Assembly: GCA_932521025.1 (NCBI GenBank)
Contig: OW051471.1
Location: 1-64,000 of the forward strand
Direction: 5' to 3'
DNA length: 64,000 bases
From: Oscheius onirici
Taxonomy: Eukaryota; Nematoda; Chromadorea; Rhabditida; Rhabditidae
In this document: positions 1 to 8,899 of the stretch, piece after piece
Position numbering within the stretch: the stretch's first letter is position 1
Layout of the letters: each line of letters begins with the position of its first letter
The notes under the pieces: generated by a model
Seen by the model: the letters and a program-made list of their open reading frames with translations, nothing else
Told to the model about the DNA's origin: nothing
The model's database searches: none
Made by a program: the position numbers and the translations under genes

Positions 1-135
1 CGATTCTGAATGCATAGCGTTACTCAGCGTGGTCGACTTGTTACGCCTGTCATACTCCGGGACCTTATCTATGAAGGTTTGTGGTCAGGTCCGTTTCAGC
101 CTCAGCCCAAGTATATCCAGCGAAGCTGGAATTAA

Positions 136-165
136 GCCTAAGCCTAAGCCTAAGCCTAAGCCTAA
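136..165 (-). repeat. Interstitial telomeric repeat, five TTAGGC units
   Basis: Five perfect tandem copies of GCCTAA read on the plus strand, so TTAGGC reads on the minus strand. TTAGGC is the telomere unit of most nematodes. The orientation is that expected at the left end of a chromosome, but non-telomeric sequence lies on both sides, so this is an internal tract: a healed break, an old subtelomere or a seed for new telomere addition. Confidence 0.9.
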
Positions 166-309
166 GTCTGCCACATTTTGTTTGTGGGATCTCTCGTAGA
201 GTCGGGCAAAATGAGGTCCGTTTTTTCGCCTATCAAGTGCGGGATTTTTGAAAAAAAAAAAGATACCAAGAGGTGGTGGCCACAACCGATAGCACCTTGA
301 GATCGGGCA

Positions 310-1286
310 GCCACAGTTAGACAGCTTCTGTGATAACTGGTTGCGTCCAATATAGTCTGGTCAAAAGATGATGGATTACCGTAAGATTTTAGCTCTTCCC
401 TTTGAGGCCCACTAGCATGCAAAAATTGTATACTCAGCCAACAAATTTGAAAGATACGCAGCGAAAGTTGGAATTTATTGGCTGAGTATCCAACTTTTGC
501 ATGCTGAGTGGATCTCAAAGGGAAGAGCTAAATTCTTACAGCAAACCCTCTTCTTTTTGAACAAACCATAGTTCTAATTCCCTTTTGCTCAGTTTTTTAC
601 ACAACTCTCCAGTTCCTCCAACCTTGTTCCTCCAGCAGCCACATCCATCTGTCTAAAATCTTTGTTCAACCAGCAGAACCGCCCAGGATGTGAACGAGAG
701 ATGGGAGGGTGGTTGAAGAGAGAGAGAGAGAGAGAGTCACACACAGTCCCGCCCCTTTAGCCAGAGCATTCCAATCCGTATCAAGTCGTCTCACTTCAAG
801 ATATTTCTCCCTAGATATTCTGAAGGAAGCTCCGTAGCATGATCGGGTCAGTAGCTTCGACTCCGCGGTCTTCAACACAGTACCATAGGTGGCTTCTACT
901 TTTCTGTTCTGTCGGATTCTTTCAGAAAAATTCCTAACACTTTTAGTAGTTTTCCAAGAAACAGTGGCTGCCAACCTAGATGTTGTGGCCGCCACAGTTA
1001 GACAGCTGGTTCTGACCGTGTTCCAGTTTTCCCCGGATTCCACAAAGCTCAAATCTGTGCATTGTGTTCTTTTTAAAGACTAAACCTCTTCTTGCGCGCT
1101 ATTTGATGTGCTTCAAGGGCGTAAAATTGTGTTAGGATAACAATGGAACGGCGAGACGATGTCCCTCCAGTTCTTCTGCACTTGCTAAAACAAGGAAGCG
1201 GTTCTGGCCTCGGAAGATGCCACAGTTAGACAGCTGTTAGGCTAAGTTGGTTGTCGCCACTTTCAACAGGCCACAGTTAGACAGCT
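310..1286 (+). repeat. Four identical 17-mers, GCCACAGTTAGACAGCT
   Basis: The 17-mer GCCACAGTTAGACAGCT occurs at 310-326, 991-1007, 1219-1235 and 1270-1286, always in the same direction, with unrelated sequence between copies. In the last three copies the 3' end continues into G, giving the E-box CAGCTG. No open frame links them. They could be protein-binding sites or the conserved core of a decayed repeat; the function is unknown. Confidence 0.85.
351..570. mobile_element. Fold-back MITE, family A, copy 1
   Basis: A 220-bp near-palindrome. The left end reads TATAGTCTGGTCAAAA and the right end, reverse-complemented, TATGGTTTGTTCAAAAAG. Both arms carry the block TTAGCTCTTCCCTTTGAG, so the element can fold into one long hairpin. 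Copies recur at 18065-18286 and 31279-31490, and a longer relative at 48951-49470. It has no coding capacity, so it is non-autonomous. Confidence 0.85.
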
Positions 1287-1383
1287 GTTGTGACATCCTT
1301 CCAACAACCACGTTTAAAGCATAGTTTGAACCTTTCAAGATGTTCTGCAGCTGTTCTCGGTTTCGGAAAAGTCCCATTACCTC
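571..1383. other. Non-coding stretch, no gene seen
   Basis: Short frames here have no recognisable domain and no exon pattern. The stretch holds a (GA)n tract near 718-736 and three of the four 17-mers. Nothing supports a gene. Confidence 0.5.
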
Positions 1384-1610
1384 GGGGCTGACTCATTTTG
1401 AGAACCTTCGGATTGAAAATGACTCGAATTGAAAACAGTCGAAACGAAAAAAATCATTTTGTAAAAGACATTTTGAAAACGTTCAAATTGAAAATGACGA
1501 ACCGCCAACGATCATTTTGAAAAAGTTCACTTTGCAGAAATTTGGGCGCAATTGCGTACGAAAAATTCCTACAATATCTTTTTTATCTTTTTGACGTTTT
1601 TTTGCTGAAA
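1384..1610 (+). repeat. MULE left terminal inverted repeat
   Basis: Pairs with 3720-3894. It is rich in degenerate units of the type TTTTGAAAANNTTCA, so it also has an internal tandem-like structure. The innermost shared part reads AAATTCCTACAATATC here against AAATTCCTACAGTATC on the other arm. Confidence 0.8.
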
Positions 1611-1818
1611 TTGCAGGCGTTCTATTGGTTTTTTAGTCTTAGAACGTAGAGAAGACTTCACTTATTGGATCTACACCTTTGCAAATCATAATTATGCAAA
1701 ATTCCGGCTTAAAAGTTGTAAAACAACAAAACAAAACAAAAACGTCTACCAAATGAGTATTTACCGGTAAGTACAAAAAAATGATTACTTGTGCTAAGAA
1801 TACACCATTGAAACGTAG

Positions 1819-3630
1819 TTACTGGAAGTAGCGAAGAATATCGGCTATTTCATCGATCTCCGCAAGAGTAGGTATCATAGTCGGAGATTTTCTTCTGTTC
1901 AGGACGGCGTTGATCTGTTGATTCTTGAGTAGATCTTTCGTCTTGTGCTGTGGCTTGATCTGTAAATGACAAGCTAATACGAAATAGCAGTTGAAAAATA
2001 CCTGGAAGTTAGGTGCCGTTTTTAATATGTCCGCTGTTTTCGCTGTTTCCATATCTTCCAGTTGTAATCGTTCATTGAGTTTTGGGAGACTTGGTTTTGC
2101 TTGCAGCGTCATTTCCTATAAAAATTTGTTGCAACCCAACTAGAAATAGCATACGTTTAACTGCCTATGAAAGGCTTCAACACTATTGTTTGTTCTTGGA
2201 TACTCTTCAGCGCTTTTAGCTACCACGGACCAGTCTTCTGGTAAAAAGCGAGGTGGCATTATGCCTCGTCCAGCCACATAATTTCGTTCTATATACCCGC
2301 AAAACTCTAGGAAATGCTCATCAGAGCTGTATAAAAAGTGACATACCCAGAAAGCCTGTATTTGTCGGAGTCTCAGCAGATTTGATCAACTTGAAGACAT
2401 CGTTTACGATTCTCGGTTCATAAAAAGCCAGTGCGCGAATTCTCAACCAAAATCTAAAGAGAGATCCATCTGAAGATACTACTTTTATGATACAATAAAA
2501 AGTTTACCTGGTTTTGTCTCCGTATTCATGTATTTATTTTTGGAGATTTGAAGCCGCCAGTGTTTGATCAGATGAAAGTAGCAATATTGGATCTTGGATT
2601 TAAGTAGAAATTTTAAAACAGCGTTTCGAAGGGCAGATTCCATGTCTGAATCTCGATACAAAAAAAAAACAGAAAAATATGGTAACCTGAGACAACAACT
2701 TCCGGCGCAAGCTTTGTATTTTTGCAAATCTCGGCCATAACAGCCTCATACGCTCCTTGATCTTTTGATTCTAGTAAGGCGTAGCAAACGGGCCTTGTAA
2801 TTTTTTCACTGATCTTAAAATTTCAATTGTTTTATAGGTAAACTAAGTGAAACCTACATAACTGTGCAAAGAGACCAATTGTTTGAAAGGCTTAGAGACA
2901 ACGTCAAAAGTTCCGTCTACGAGTAGAACTTTTGAAGATTCGAGCAACTGTAGGTCGGTTTGAGAGGCGAAAATTACACTTCGCTTGCCAAGTAAGAGTT
3001 GATCCTCAAGAAGGAATCTCTTGCCGTCTAAATAGTTTAAATTAACAAAACTGAAAGGCGTACTTTTAGTTTCTGTAGTTTCTCCTTGGAAAATTGGATC
3101 AACAAGTGTCAAAAGCTTCCATTCAGCTGCCTTTTCAGGCCTTGCATGCTGAATACGTAATCGTTGACAATTGTATGTTCCTAAAAAAATATGTTTTACG
3201 GAACAAATTGTGCTTACCTAACAATTTCAGCACTTCCGGACCATGGTTCATTTGTGATTTTTTTATGATGGATCGAGCAGAAGTTTTAGGTTGATTTCTC
3301 GATGTAATTCGTTGCTGTACTTTCGCGAAATCGGCCTGAAAAACAAATGAAAATTTCGAGTAAAATAGTAACGAGTAAAATACGACAGACCTCATACAAC
3401 GTTTTATCCGCCGAATGGTTGTGGTTTTGGAGAACAGTCACGTTGTTTAAAGGACTGACTTTGTAAGCAGCAAAACAAGTTGAATAAGATCTATGCCTGG
3501 AAGAAAGTTTTACTCTAAAAAGGGAAACTAACTTGTAGAAGCAGTGGAAAACGCGTGATCCGTCAGCCTTCCTGTATGTCGGCCGCATAAGGCAGTTATC
3601 AAGTATTTCGGGCTTCTTTATGGTCTTCAT
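1819..3630 (-). CDS. FLYWCH-MULE transposase, about ten short exons
   Basis: The start ATG at 3630 gives MKTIKKPEIL. An N-terminal FLYWCH-type zinc-binding region follows (FHCFYK; STCFAAYKV; QNHNHSAD, about 3630-3390). The MULE catalytic core comes next, with KVLLVDGTFDVVSKPFKQL near 2900 (first Asp), VVVSDSDMESALRNAV across 2690-2610 (second Asp), CYFHLIKHW near 2560, then GRGIMPPRFLPEDWS and RTNNSVEAFH (catalytic Glu) at about 2260-2160. The C-terminus ends EIADILRYFQ at 1819. Introns of about 37 nt can be removed without loss of frame, for example near 3200, and no internal stop was needed. All three catalytic acids therefore seem present, and the element may be active. Exon ends between 2800 and 2100 are approximate. 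Confidence 0.8.
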
Positions 3631-3719
3631 TTCTGCTATGTGCGGTCTGAAACATTGCTGTAGCATAAAATATGTGAGAAAAAAAACAAGAAATGCAAGT
3701 AAAACACAAAAAAAAGCCA

Positions 3720-3894
3720 AAAAACGTTAAAAAGAAATAAAAGGATACTGTAGGAATTTTCTGTACGCAATTGCGCCCAAAATTTTGCAAAGTGAACTTT
3801 TTCAAAATGTCTTTTTCAATTTGACCTTTTTCAACGCAATTTTTTTTTCAAAGAGACTTTTTTCAATCCGACTTTTTTCAAACGAGTTAGCCCC
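3720..3894 (-). repeat. MULE right terminal inverted repeat
   Basis: Reverse complement matches the left end, beginning GGGGCTAACTCGTTTGAA. It is shorter than the left arm because the left arm carries extra degenerate TTTTGAAAA-type units. Confidence 0.8.
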
Positions 3895-4408
3895 TCGAGA
3901 TCGAACCCGCATGTCTCAACCCCTTAGTGTCTACAATTGGCTTCAGACATACAGATAAAGACGCGAGGACAATTTAAAATAGATTTTAAAAATTTGTTGC
4001 CGTTTGATCTCGCTTCTGCCTATTTTTCGATTCAGAACGATTATATATGGGTAACCTATTAAAAAGAAAAAAAGATATTTGGTTTCGGCTCAGCCTAAGC
4101 CAAAAATATAACATATTTCTTCTAATTAACGCACTGCTCTATTTGAAGCACTGTTCTAATATAAGCACCCCAAAACGAGCAGATGAAAAATAGAAGCTTC
4201 TACTAGAAGAAATACGGTAGTCTGTTCAAAAGCTGCAAGGTCAGTGTAGAGGAGTTTCTTCGCGTTTTTTATTGTTATGGTGCTCTTTTTGGAGAAATCG
4301 TGGTGCACTCGTTCGAATTCTGCTTTATTATTTTTGAACAGAATATAATGAAATAGTGAAGCACATGCAAAAACCAAATGCTTCTTAATATCAAATGTAA
4401 GGCAGTCT
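3895..4408. other. Non-coding, 3' side of the CDF gene
   Basis: About 500 nt between the MULE right end and the stop codon of the minus-strand CDF transporter. It is AT-rich with no exon-like frame; it presumably includes that gene's 3' untranslated region. Confidence 0.4.
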
Positions 4409-5859
4409 TTATCCAAGTAAATGCTCGTCTCCATCCAGTTCATAATCGGCATGAACAAACGCTCTTTGTACAAAAGGCAACCGCTCCAGTTTTTTCTGTA
4501 GCCCTTCAGTTATGTCATGACTCTCTTCCAATGAAACTTCTTTGGGCAACACCTTAATAGTTTTGTTTGAAGGCTAAATAAGCGATCCTCACGACGTGGG
4601 CTTCGACAAGATGATTTGCGCCGAAATGGTAGACGTGTATCATATCAATACAATGGATCCTGTCGTCATGGGCGACAGCAATTTTTGTAATGCGACTAAT
4701 AAGTTCATTGTCAGCTGCTCGACCGATCAACATGGGAATCTGTTCACGGATTTGGCCAAACCAGGTGACTATGATAAGTCCACTAAAACGAAATAAAGGT
4801 CTCGCCAAAATGGCCTTTAAATTGTGGTTCAAAACTATTTTTCACTTTTTACGGGTTTTACCACGGATTTTTACCAGTTTTTTTGTTACTGTATCGAAGG
4901 TTGTACTCTCATGTGACAATGGAAGAAAAAAAAAGACAAAAAGTTTGCTAAACCCGGAAACATAGTGAAAAATAGTTAACCAAGATTTGAAGGTCATTTT
5001 GGCGAGACCTATAAAAGGATTGTAAATATTCTCACCTAATGAAGCCTCCAAATAACGGATCAGCATATTTCCACCACTTTGATCCTACAAGAGCTCCTGC
5101 TAGAGCAACCATGTTTGTAATACAGTCATTTCTGTGATCAATAGCCAGACATTGACTAGCAGTCGACGATCGCACACGGCATATCAGAAACAGTATGAGT
5201 TTCATAGCTGTACCAGAGCAGAGAACAACGATGGTAGGGATGTCAAACTTTGGATCCATCTAAATCTTTTACCATCTTTTCAAGACAATCAATTGTCACC
5301 GAGTCTGTAGCCATTTCAACTATAGCTTCTTCAATAACGATCAGGTTGGCGAAAATCATAATCATTCCGACAACCAGAACAGTCAAGGGTTCCAATCTTT
5401 CAAGACCAACGGGGTACTTTCTTCTACTACTCTTTTCAATTTGTCTGCATGCGTACCTAAAGCTTCGTTATTGTAGATAAACAACTCAAAACCAGATCAC
5501 GATACCAGAAGCAATATCCATTGCACTGTCTACCATACTGGCTATTACTGCCAGGGAGTTGGAAAGATAGGCTGCAACCAACTTGGCAGCAATCATGACT
5601 ATGTTGATGAGAATGGTAATGATCGAAAGGCGAGTGTCCCATATCTGACAGTGGAAATGAACAAATCGCTGTGGCCTCTCTCACCTTCTCTTTTTGAGCT
5701 TTATCTCTTTCTTCTTTTTCTTGGTCCACATCTTTTTCTTTCAAACACTCTTCATCCTCCAGCGTAGCATCAACAAACCCGTTCTGTCTTTTATAAAATC
5801 TAGTCAATGCTCGTCTTGATTTCCATTTTTTATAGACGCCGGCCAGCATTACCCTAAAA
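4409..5859 (-). CDS. Cation diffusion facilitator (CDF/MTP) metal transporter, 5' end unresolved
   Basis: CDF proteins export Zn2+ or Mn2+ from the cytosol in exchange for protons. In order, the exons read KWKSRRALTRFYKRQNGFVD (a nematode CDF N-terminal signature), IAAKLVAAYLSNSLAVIASM and VDSAMDIASGIVIWY (TM1-2 with the metal-site pattern DxxxD), KYPVGLERLEPLTVLVVG (YPxGxxRLEP motif), CLAIDHRNDCITNMVALAGA (second metal motif HxxxD), then the cytoplasmic domain with VYHFGANHLVEAHVV and the end FVHADYELDGDEHLLG. This fits the family. Introns are short (a 36-nt one near 5466). One intron holds a complete MITE (4797-5010). The first exon given starts at an acceptor at 5859; the true start codon lies upstream or at the Met at 5849. 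Metal specificity cannot be read from the sequence. Confidence 0.85.
4797..5010. mobile_element. Fold-back MITE, family B, full copy
   Basis: A 214-bp palindromic element with ends AGGTCTCGCCAAAATG and, reverse-complemented, AGGTCTCGCCAAAATGACC. Both flanks read ATAA, a probable 4-bp target duplication. It sits inside an intron of the CDF gene, and its outer end lies about 10 nt from the splice acceptor. A half copy lies at 28407. Confidence 0.85.
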
Positions 5860-6399
5860 CTGAAATAGATTATTAAAAATGAGAGGCTTTTTCGCAAAAG
5901 GAGCAGGGTGAAATGCGTCGCTATCTTACTCTTATCTCTGCACAAGACGTCGAAAAAAAGAAAATTTCTGCCTTCCAGCAAAAATCTGGAGACTTGAAAA
6001 TGAGACCAGAGATCAAGGTTTTCAACAATAGAAATCTAAAAATGTGACGCTATTCACACTCAAGTTCCAGCATATTCTCTTGCCTTCTCAACATTAGATG
6101 CTCTCATTTTGAAGACATTTCCAAGACAGAGGGGACAATACATGGGTCCCGTGGCGAATCAAATGCAGCTCGTTTGAAAAACATGCAGCAACCACTTTAT
6201 AATTATTCCACTTGCCACAGCTGTTTTCTTCAAACTTTACTCTTTTGGTTCAAATAGATTACGTAAACTCTCCCGTTTACAATTATATTTCATACAAACT
6301 TGTATCAACCAGATGTGAAATATCTTTGTGATCTTTGTTGACCGATCCAATACTCTTCTCGAAATTCTCCTAATAAGTGACACATTTCATCAAGAAGTA
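5860..6399. other. Divergent intergenic region of CDF (-) and TRABD (+)
   Basis: Should hold the 5' exon and promoter of the CDF gene and the outron of TRABD. A minus-strand fragment around 6150 reads MYCPLCLGNVFKMRAS, which could be a further 5' exon, but I could not join it in frame. No other gene is seen. Confidence 0.35.
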
Positions 6400-6411
6400 A
6401 TTTGTTTCAGA
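6400..6411 (+). promoter_or_regulatory. Probable spliced-leader acceptor of TRABD
   Basis: TTTGTTTCAG ends at 6410, ten nt before the ATG at 6420, with no coding exon upstream. This is the arrangement of a trans-splice acceptor. Inference from position and consensus only. Confidence 0.6.
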
Positions 6412-6419
6412 AAAAAGTC

Positions 6420-8596
6420 ATGTCAGATCCAATACCGGGGCCGGATGTCTTCCCTCCGGCTGCGCCAGCAGAAGGGCAGCTTACCGAGGAGGTAATTGTT
6501 GATGCCTTTCTAATTTTCTCATATCATTAGAAATAGAAACAATTTTAAATTTCAGGATCTTATCAGGATGAAGGAACAAACAATTGATCGAAGGAGCAAT
6601 GCAGAAGGTATATAATTTTTAAATTTCTGCCAAAAACGGCTAAATTTTCCCTCTGTAGCATCGGAAGCAGCCGACCAGTCTATCATCAGTGTAGCTGACT
6701 CGGCCAGCAATTTTGATGAACATGTGGGAGACGATTTTGACGAAGTAGACGCTGTCGATCCAGATGACGTGGACAACTCGGTGAGTCATTTTGATATTCC
6801 TAGAAAGTTGAATGGAAACGGACTTTTTTTGGTAAAAAAAAAATAAAAAACACAGCTTTTTACGTTTATTTTGCCCATGTATTAAGTTGACAAAAAATTT
6901 GTCCAGGAGCAGATCTTTAACGGATGGCTTTTTGGACGCCCTCGTACCTTCAACCCGGAGCTACCAAAGGACACTGTTCAAGTTTTGAATTGGCCACACG
7001 ATAAGCAGATACCAGCTTGTCCAGAACAATGTAACGAGCAAGACTGGGAGGACGCATTCAAGGATGCCAAAGTTTATCTCATTGGAACGGCTCATTTCAG
7101 GCAAGTCTCAGATTTATAGAGCTAGCTATAAGACGTAAACTTTTTGACTAGTAAGCTCATTTTAGCAAGGAGAGCCAAGAAGACGTAATAAACACAATCC
7201 GCGCCGTACAACCCGATATCGTTATGGTCGAGCTGTGCCCGAGCAGGATTTCAATTCTCTCAATGGACGAACAGACTTTGTTGAAAGAAGCCAGCGAACT
7301 CAGTATTGAAAAGATGAGAAATATCATCAAACAGAGTGGAGCCGTTCAAGGAGTTCTTCACGTCATGCTGCTCAGCATGTCGGCTCATATTACCCGACAG
7401 CTTTCAATGGCTCCAGGAGGCGAATTTCGAGCGGCACATCGTGCTGTGATGCAGACACAAGCAAGCTTTCATTTCTATTTTTTGAAATCTTTTCTAGCTT
7501 TGTCGTCTCGTTCTGGGTGACCGTCCAATCCACATCACCCTACAGCGCGCCCTTGGAGCTCTCACTCTTTGGCAAAAAGTCAAATTCTTTTTTCACGTCT
7601 GCTTCAGCCACTTTAGCACAATCACACCCGAAGAGGTCGAACGCTGCAAGCGGCAGGATCTTTTGGAAGAGCTTCTAGCCGAAATGGCTGGTGACTTTCC
7701 TAAATTGAGCGAGGTCGACTTTGGTTTTTGAGATATATAATCTTATCTATTTCAGATTTTTGTCCAAGAACGAGATCAGTATATGACGTACTCCCTGCAG
7801 CATATCATAACCTCTAATACTGAACACAAATTTCTTTCCTGGAGACAACTTCGCGCGCATGGACATCAGACTGAATGGCAGCCTCTTCGAGTGAGTACAT
7901 ACAAGAATACATTATATTCATTTGAGCAGTTCAACTGCTTAACCTGTATCTGTTGTAGATCTGATTTGCACTATACTTGGGCGACTCGACTCGGATTCAA
8001 ATCCGGATTCGAATCCGAGTCAAGTAAAACTTCGGTTCTAACGGGCTGTAACTAATACTTCGCGTTTTATAGTTGTTTTATAGTAGTATTTTACATTTTC
8101 ACGCTAGTTTTTCGAAAAAAAAACACTGAAATATTTTGACTCGACTCGGAATCGACTCGTCCCTGCTCGACTCGGATTCGAATCCGGACTCGACATGGTC
8201 CACGAGTCGAACACGAATCGGAATCGAGTCGAGATTTTTGACTCGATGCCCAAGTACGATTTGCACTTGTCCCCCCGTAGACTAACTTTCACTGCAGTGA
8301 TAACAGATGAAACTATGAAGCTAATAAACCCGAGTTTCCATGGCGACACTGTCCTGTCTTTTCCTTCCACCTGAATCAATTTGCAGGTTGTCGCCGTTGT
8401 GGGAATCGGCCACACTCCCGGCATTGTAGCCAATTGGCAGAGCGACATCGACATTGGTGAGCTGATTCGTATTCCGCCGCCCAGTCGTGCCGGACAGGTC
8501 TTCAAGTACACAATGAAGGCTGCTTTCTACGGAGCGGTCGGATTTCTTCTTTACAAAGGAGGCAGTCGTGTTGCCAAAAGATTTGTCAAGTTTTAG
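6420..8596 (+). CDS. TraB-domain protein (TRABD family)
   Basis: Start ATG at 6420 (MSDPIPGPDVF) just after a trans-splice-like acceptor. The N-terminal third is acidic and probably disordered (FDEHVGDDFDEVDAVDPDD). The TraB domain starts KVYLIGTAHFS (GTxH motif), continues TIRAVQPDIVMVELCPSR, and ends VVAVVGIGHTPGIVANW (GxxH motif). The C-terminus is a membrane segment, FYGAVGFLLYKGG, followed by a basic tail RVAKRFVKF, as in tail-anchored TRABD proteins of mitochondria. The family resembles metalloproteases of the Tiki/PrgY type, but a substrate is not established. About 410 residues in eight or so exons. The intron at 7461-7497 starts with GC, and the last intron carries a fold-back element. 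It lies head to tail with UFSP2 downstream. Confidence 0.9.
7976..8254. repeat. Fold-back element of GACTCG units in a TRABD intron
   Basis: Ends CTTGGGC and GCCCAAG are inverted. The interior is made of GACTCGACTCGGATTCGAA-type units in both directions. TA flanks both ends, and a copy of GATTTGCACT lies just outside each end. This fits a small Tc1/mariner-like MITE with a TA target. No coding capacity. Confidence 0.7.
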
Positions 8597-8794
8597 GTAT
8601 GGGTTTCAAAGTATTTAATTGGTCTGCTGTTCAGTGCTAATATCGGGTCTTCTCACTGCAGCATCATCACCGTAATCATAGCCGCCTGTTTCAAGAGTTT
8701 ACAGCCTAACTTGACAGTGTAAGATTATTCGATATCCTTTTTATTCCCGCCTCTGTCTACCGGTTAGTGAGTTGACAGCAGTTTTGGCGTATAC

Positions 8795-8800
8795 AATAAA
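8795..8800 (+). terminator. Poly(A) signal AATAAA of TRABD
   Basis: AATAAA about 200 nt after the TRABD stop and 100 nt before the UFSP2 ATG. A T-rich stretch and TTCTCGTTAG follow at about 8807-8873, the spacing seen in nematode operons. Confidence 0.55.
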
Positions 8801-8899
8801 GCAGTTTTTTTACTTCGCTCGTATATTTCGAGGGATCAATAGCCCTTTCTTGCTTTACGATTTTCTCGTTAGGTTTGTTGAAAGACTACTCAGCTCGAG

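Larger units (their letters stand above)
1384..3894 (-). mobile_element. Mutator-like (MULE) DNA transposon with long inverted repeats
   Basis: The element starts GGGGCTGACTC and ends, reverse-complemented, GGGGCTAACTC. The two ends form long imperfect inverted repeats (about 1384-1610 and 3720-3894) sharing blocks such as AAAAAGTTCACTTTGCA and GGGCGCAATTGCGTAC. Between them lies a minus-strand FLYWCH plus MULE transposase. Family knowledge: MULEs make 8-11 bp target duplications; I could not identify one here with confidence. The coding region looks intact, so the element may be autonomous or recently active. Confidence 0.85.

Noticed and set aside
718-740. (GA)n tract as part of a regulatory GAGA element
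   Set aside because: A single short microsatellite with no gene nearby; nothing beyond simple repeat expansion is supported.
3894-3960. Possible tRNA T arm (GCGGGTTCGATCTCG on the minus strand) at the MULE right flank
   Set aside because: No acceptor stem or 7-nt anticodon loop could be paired; a chance match.
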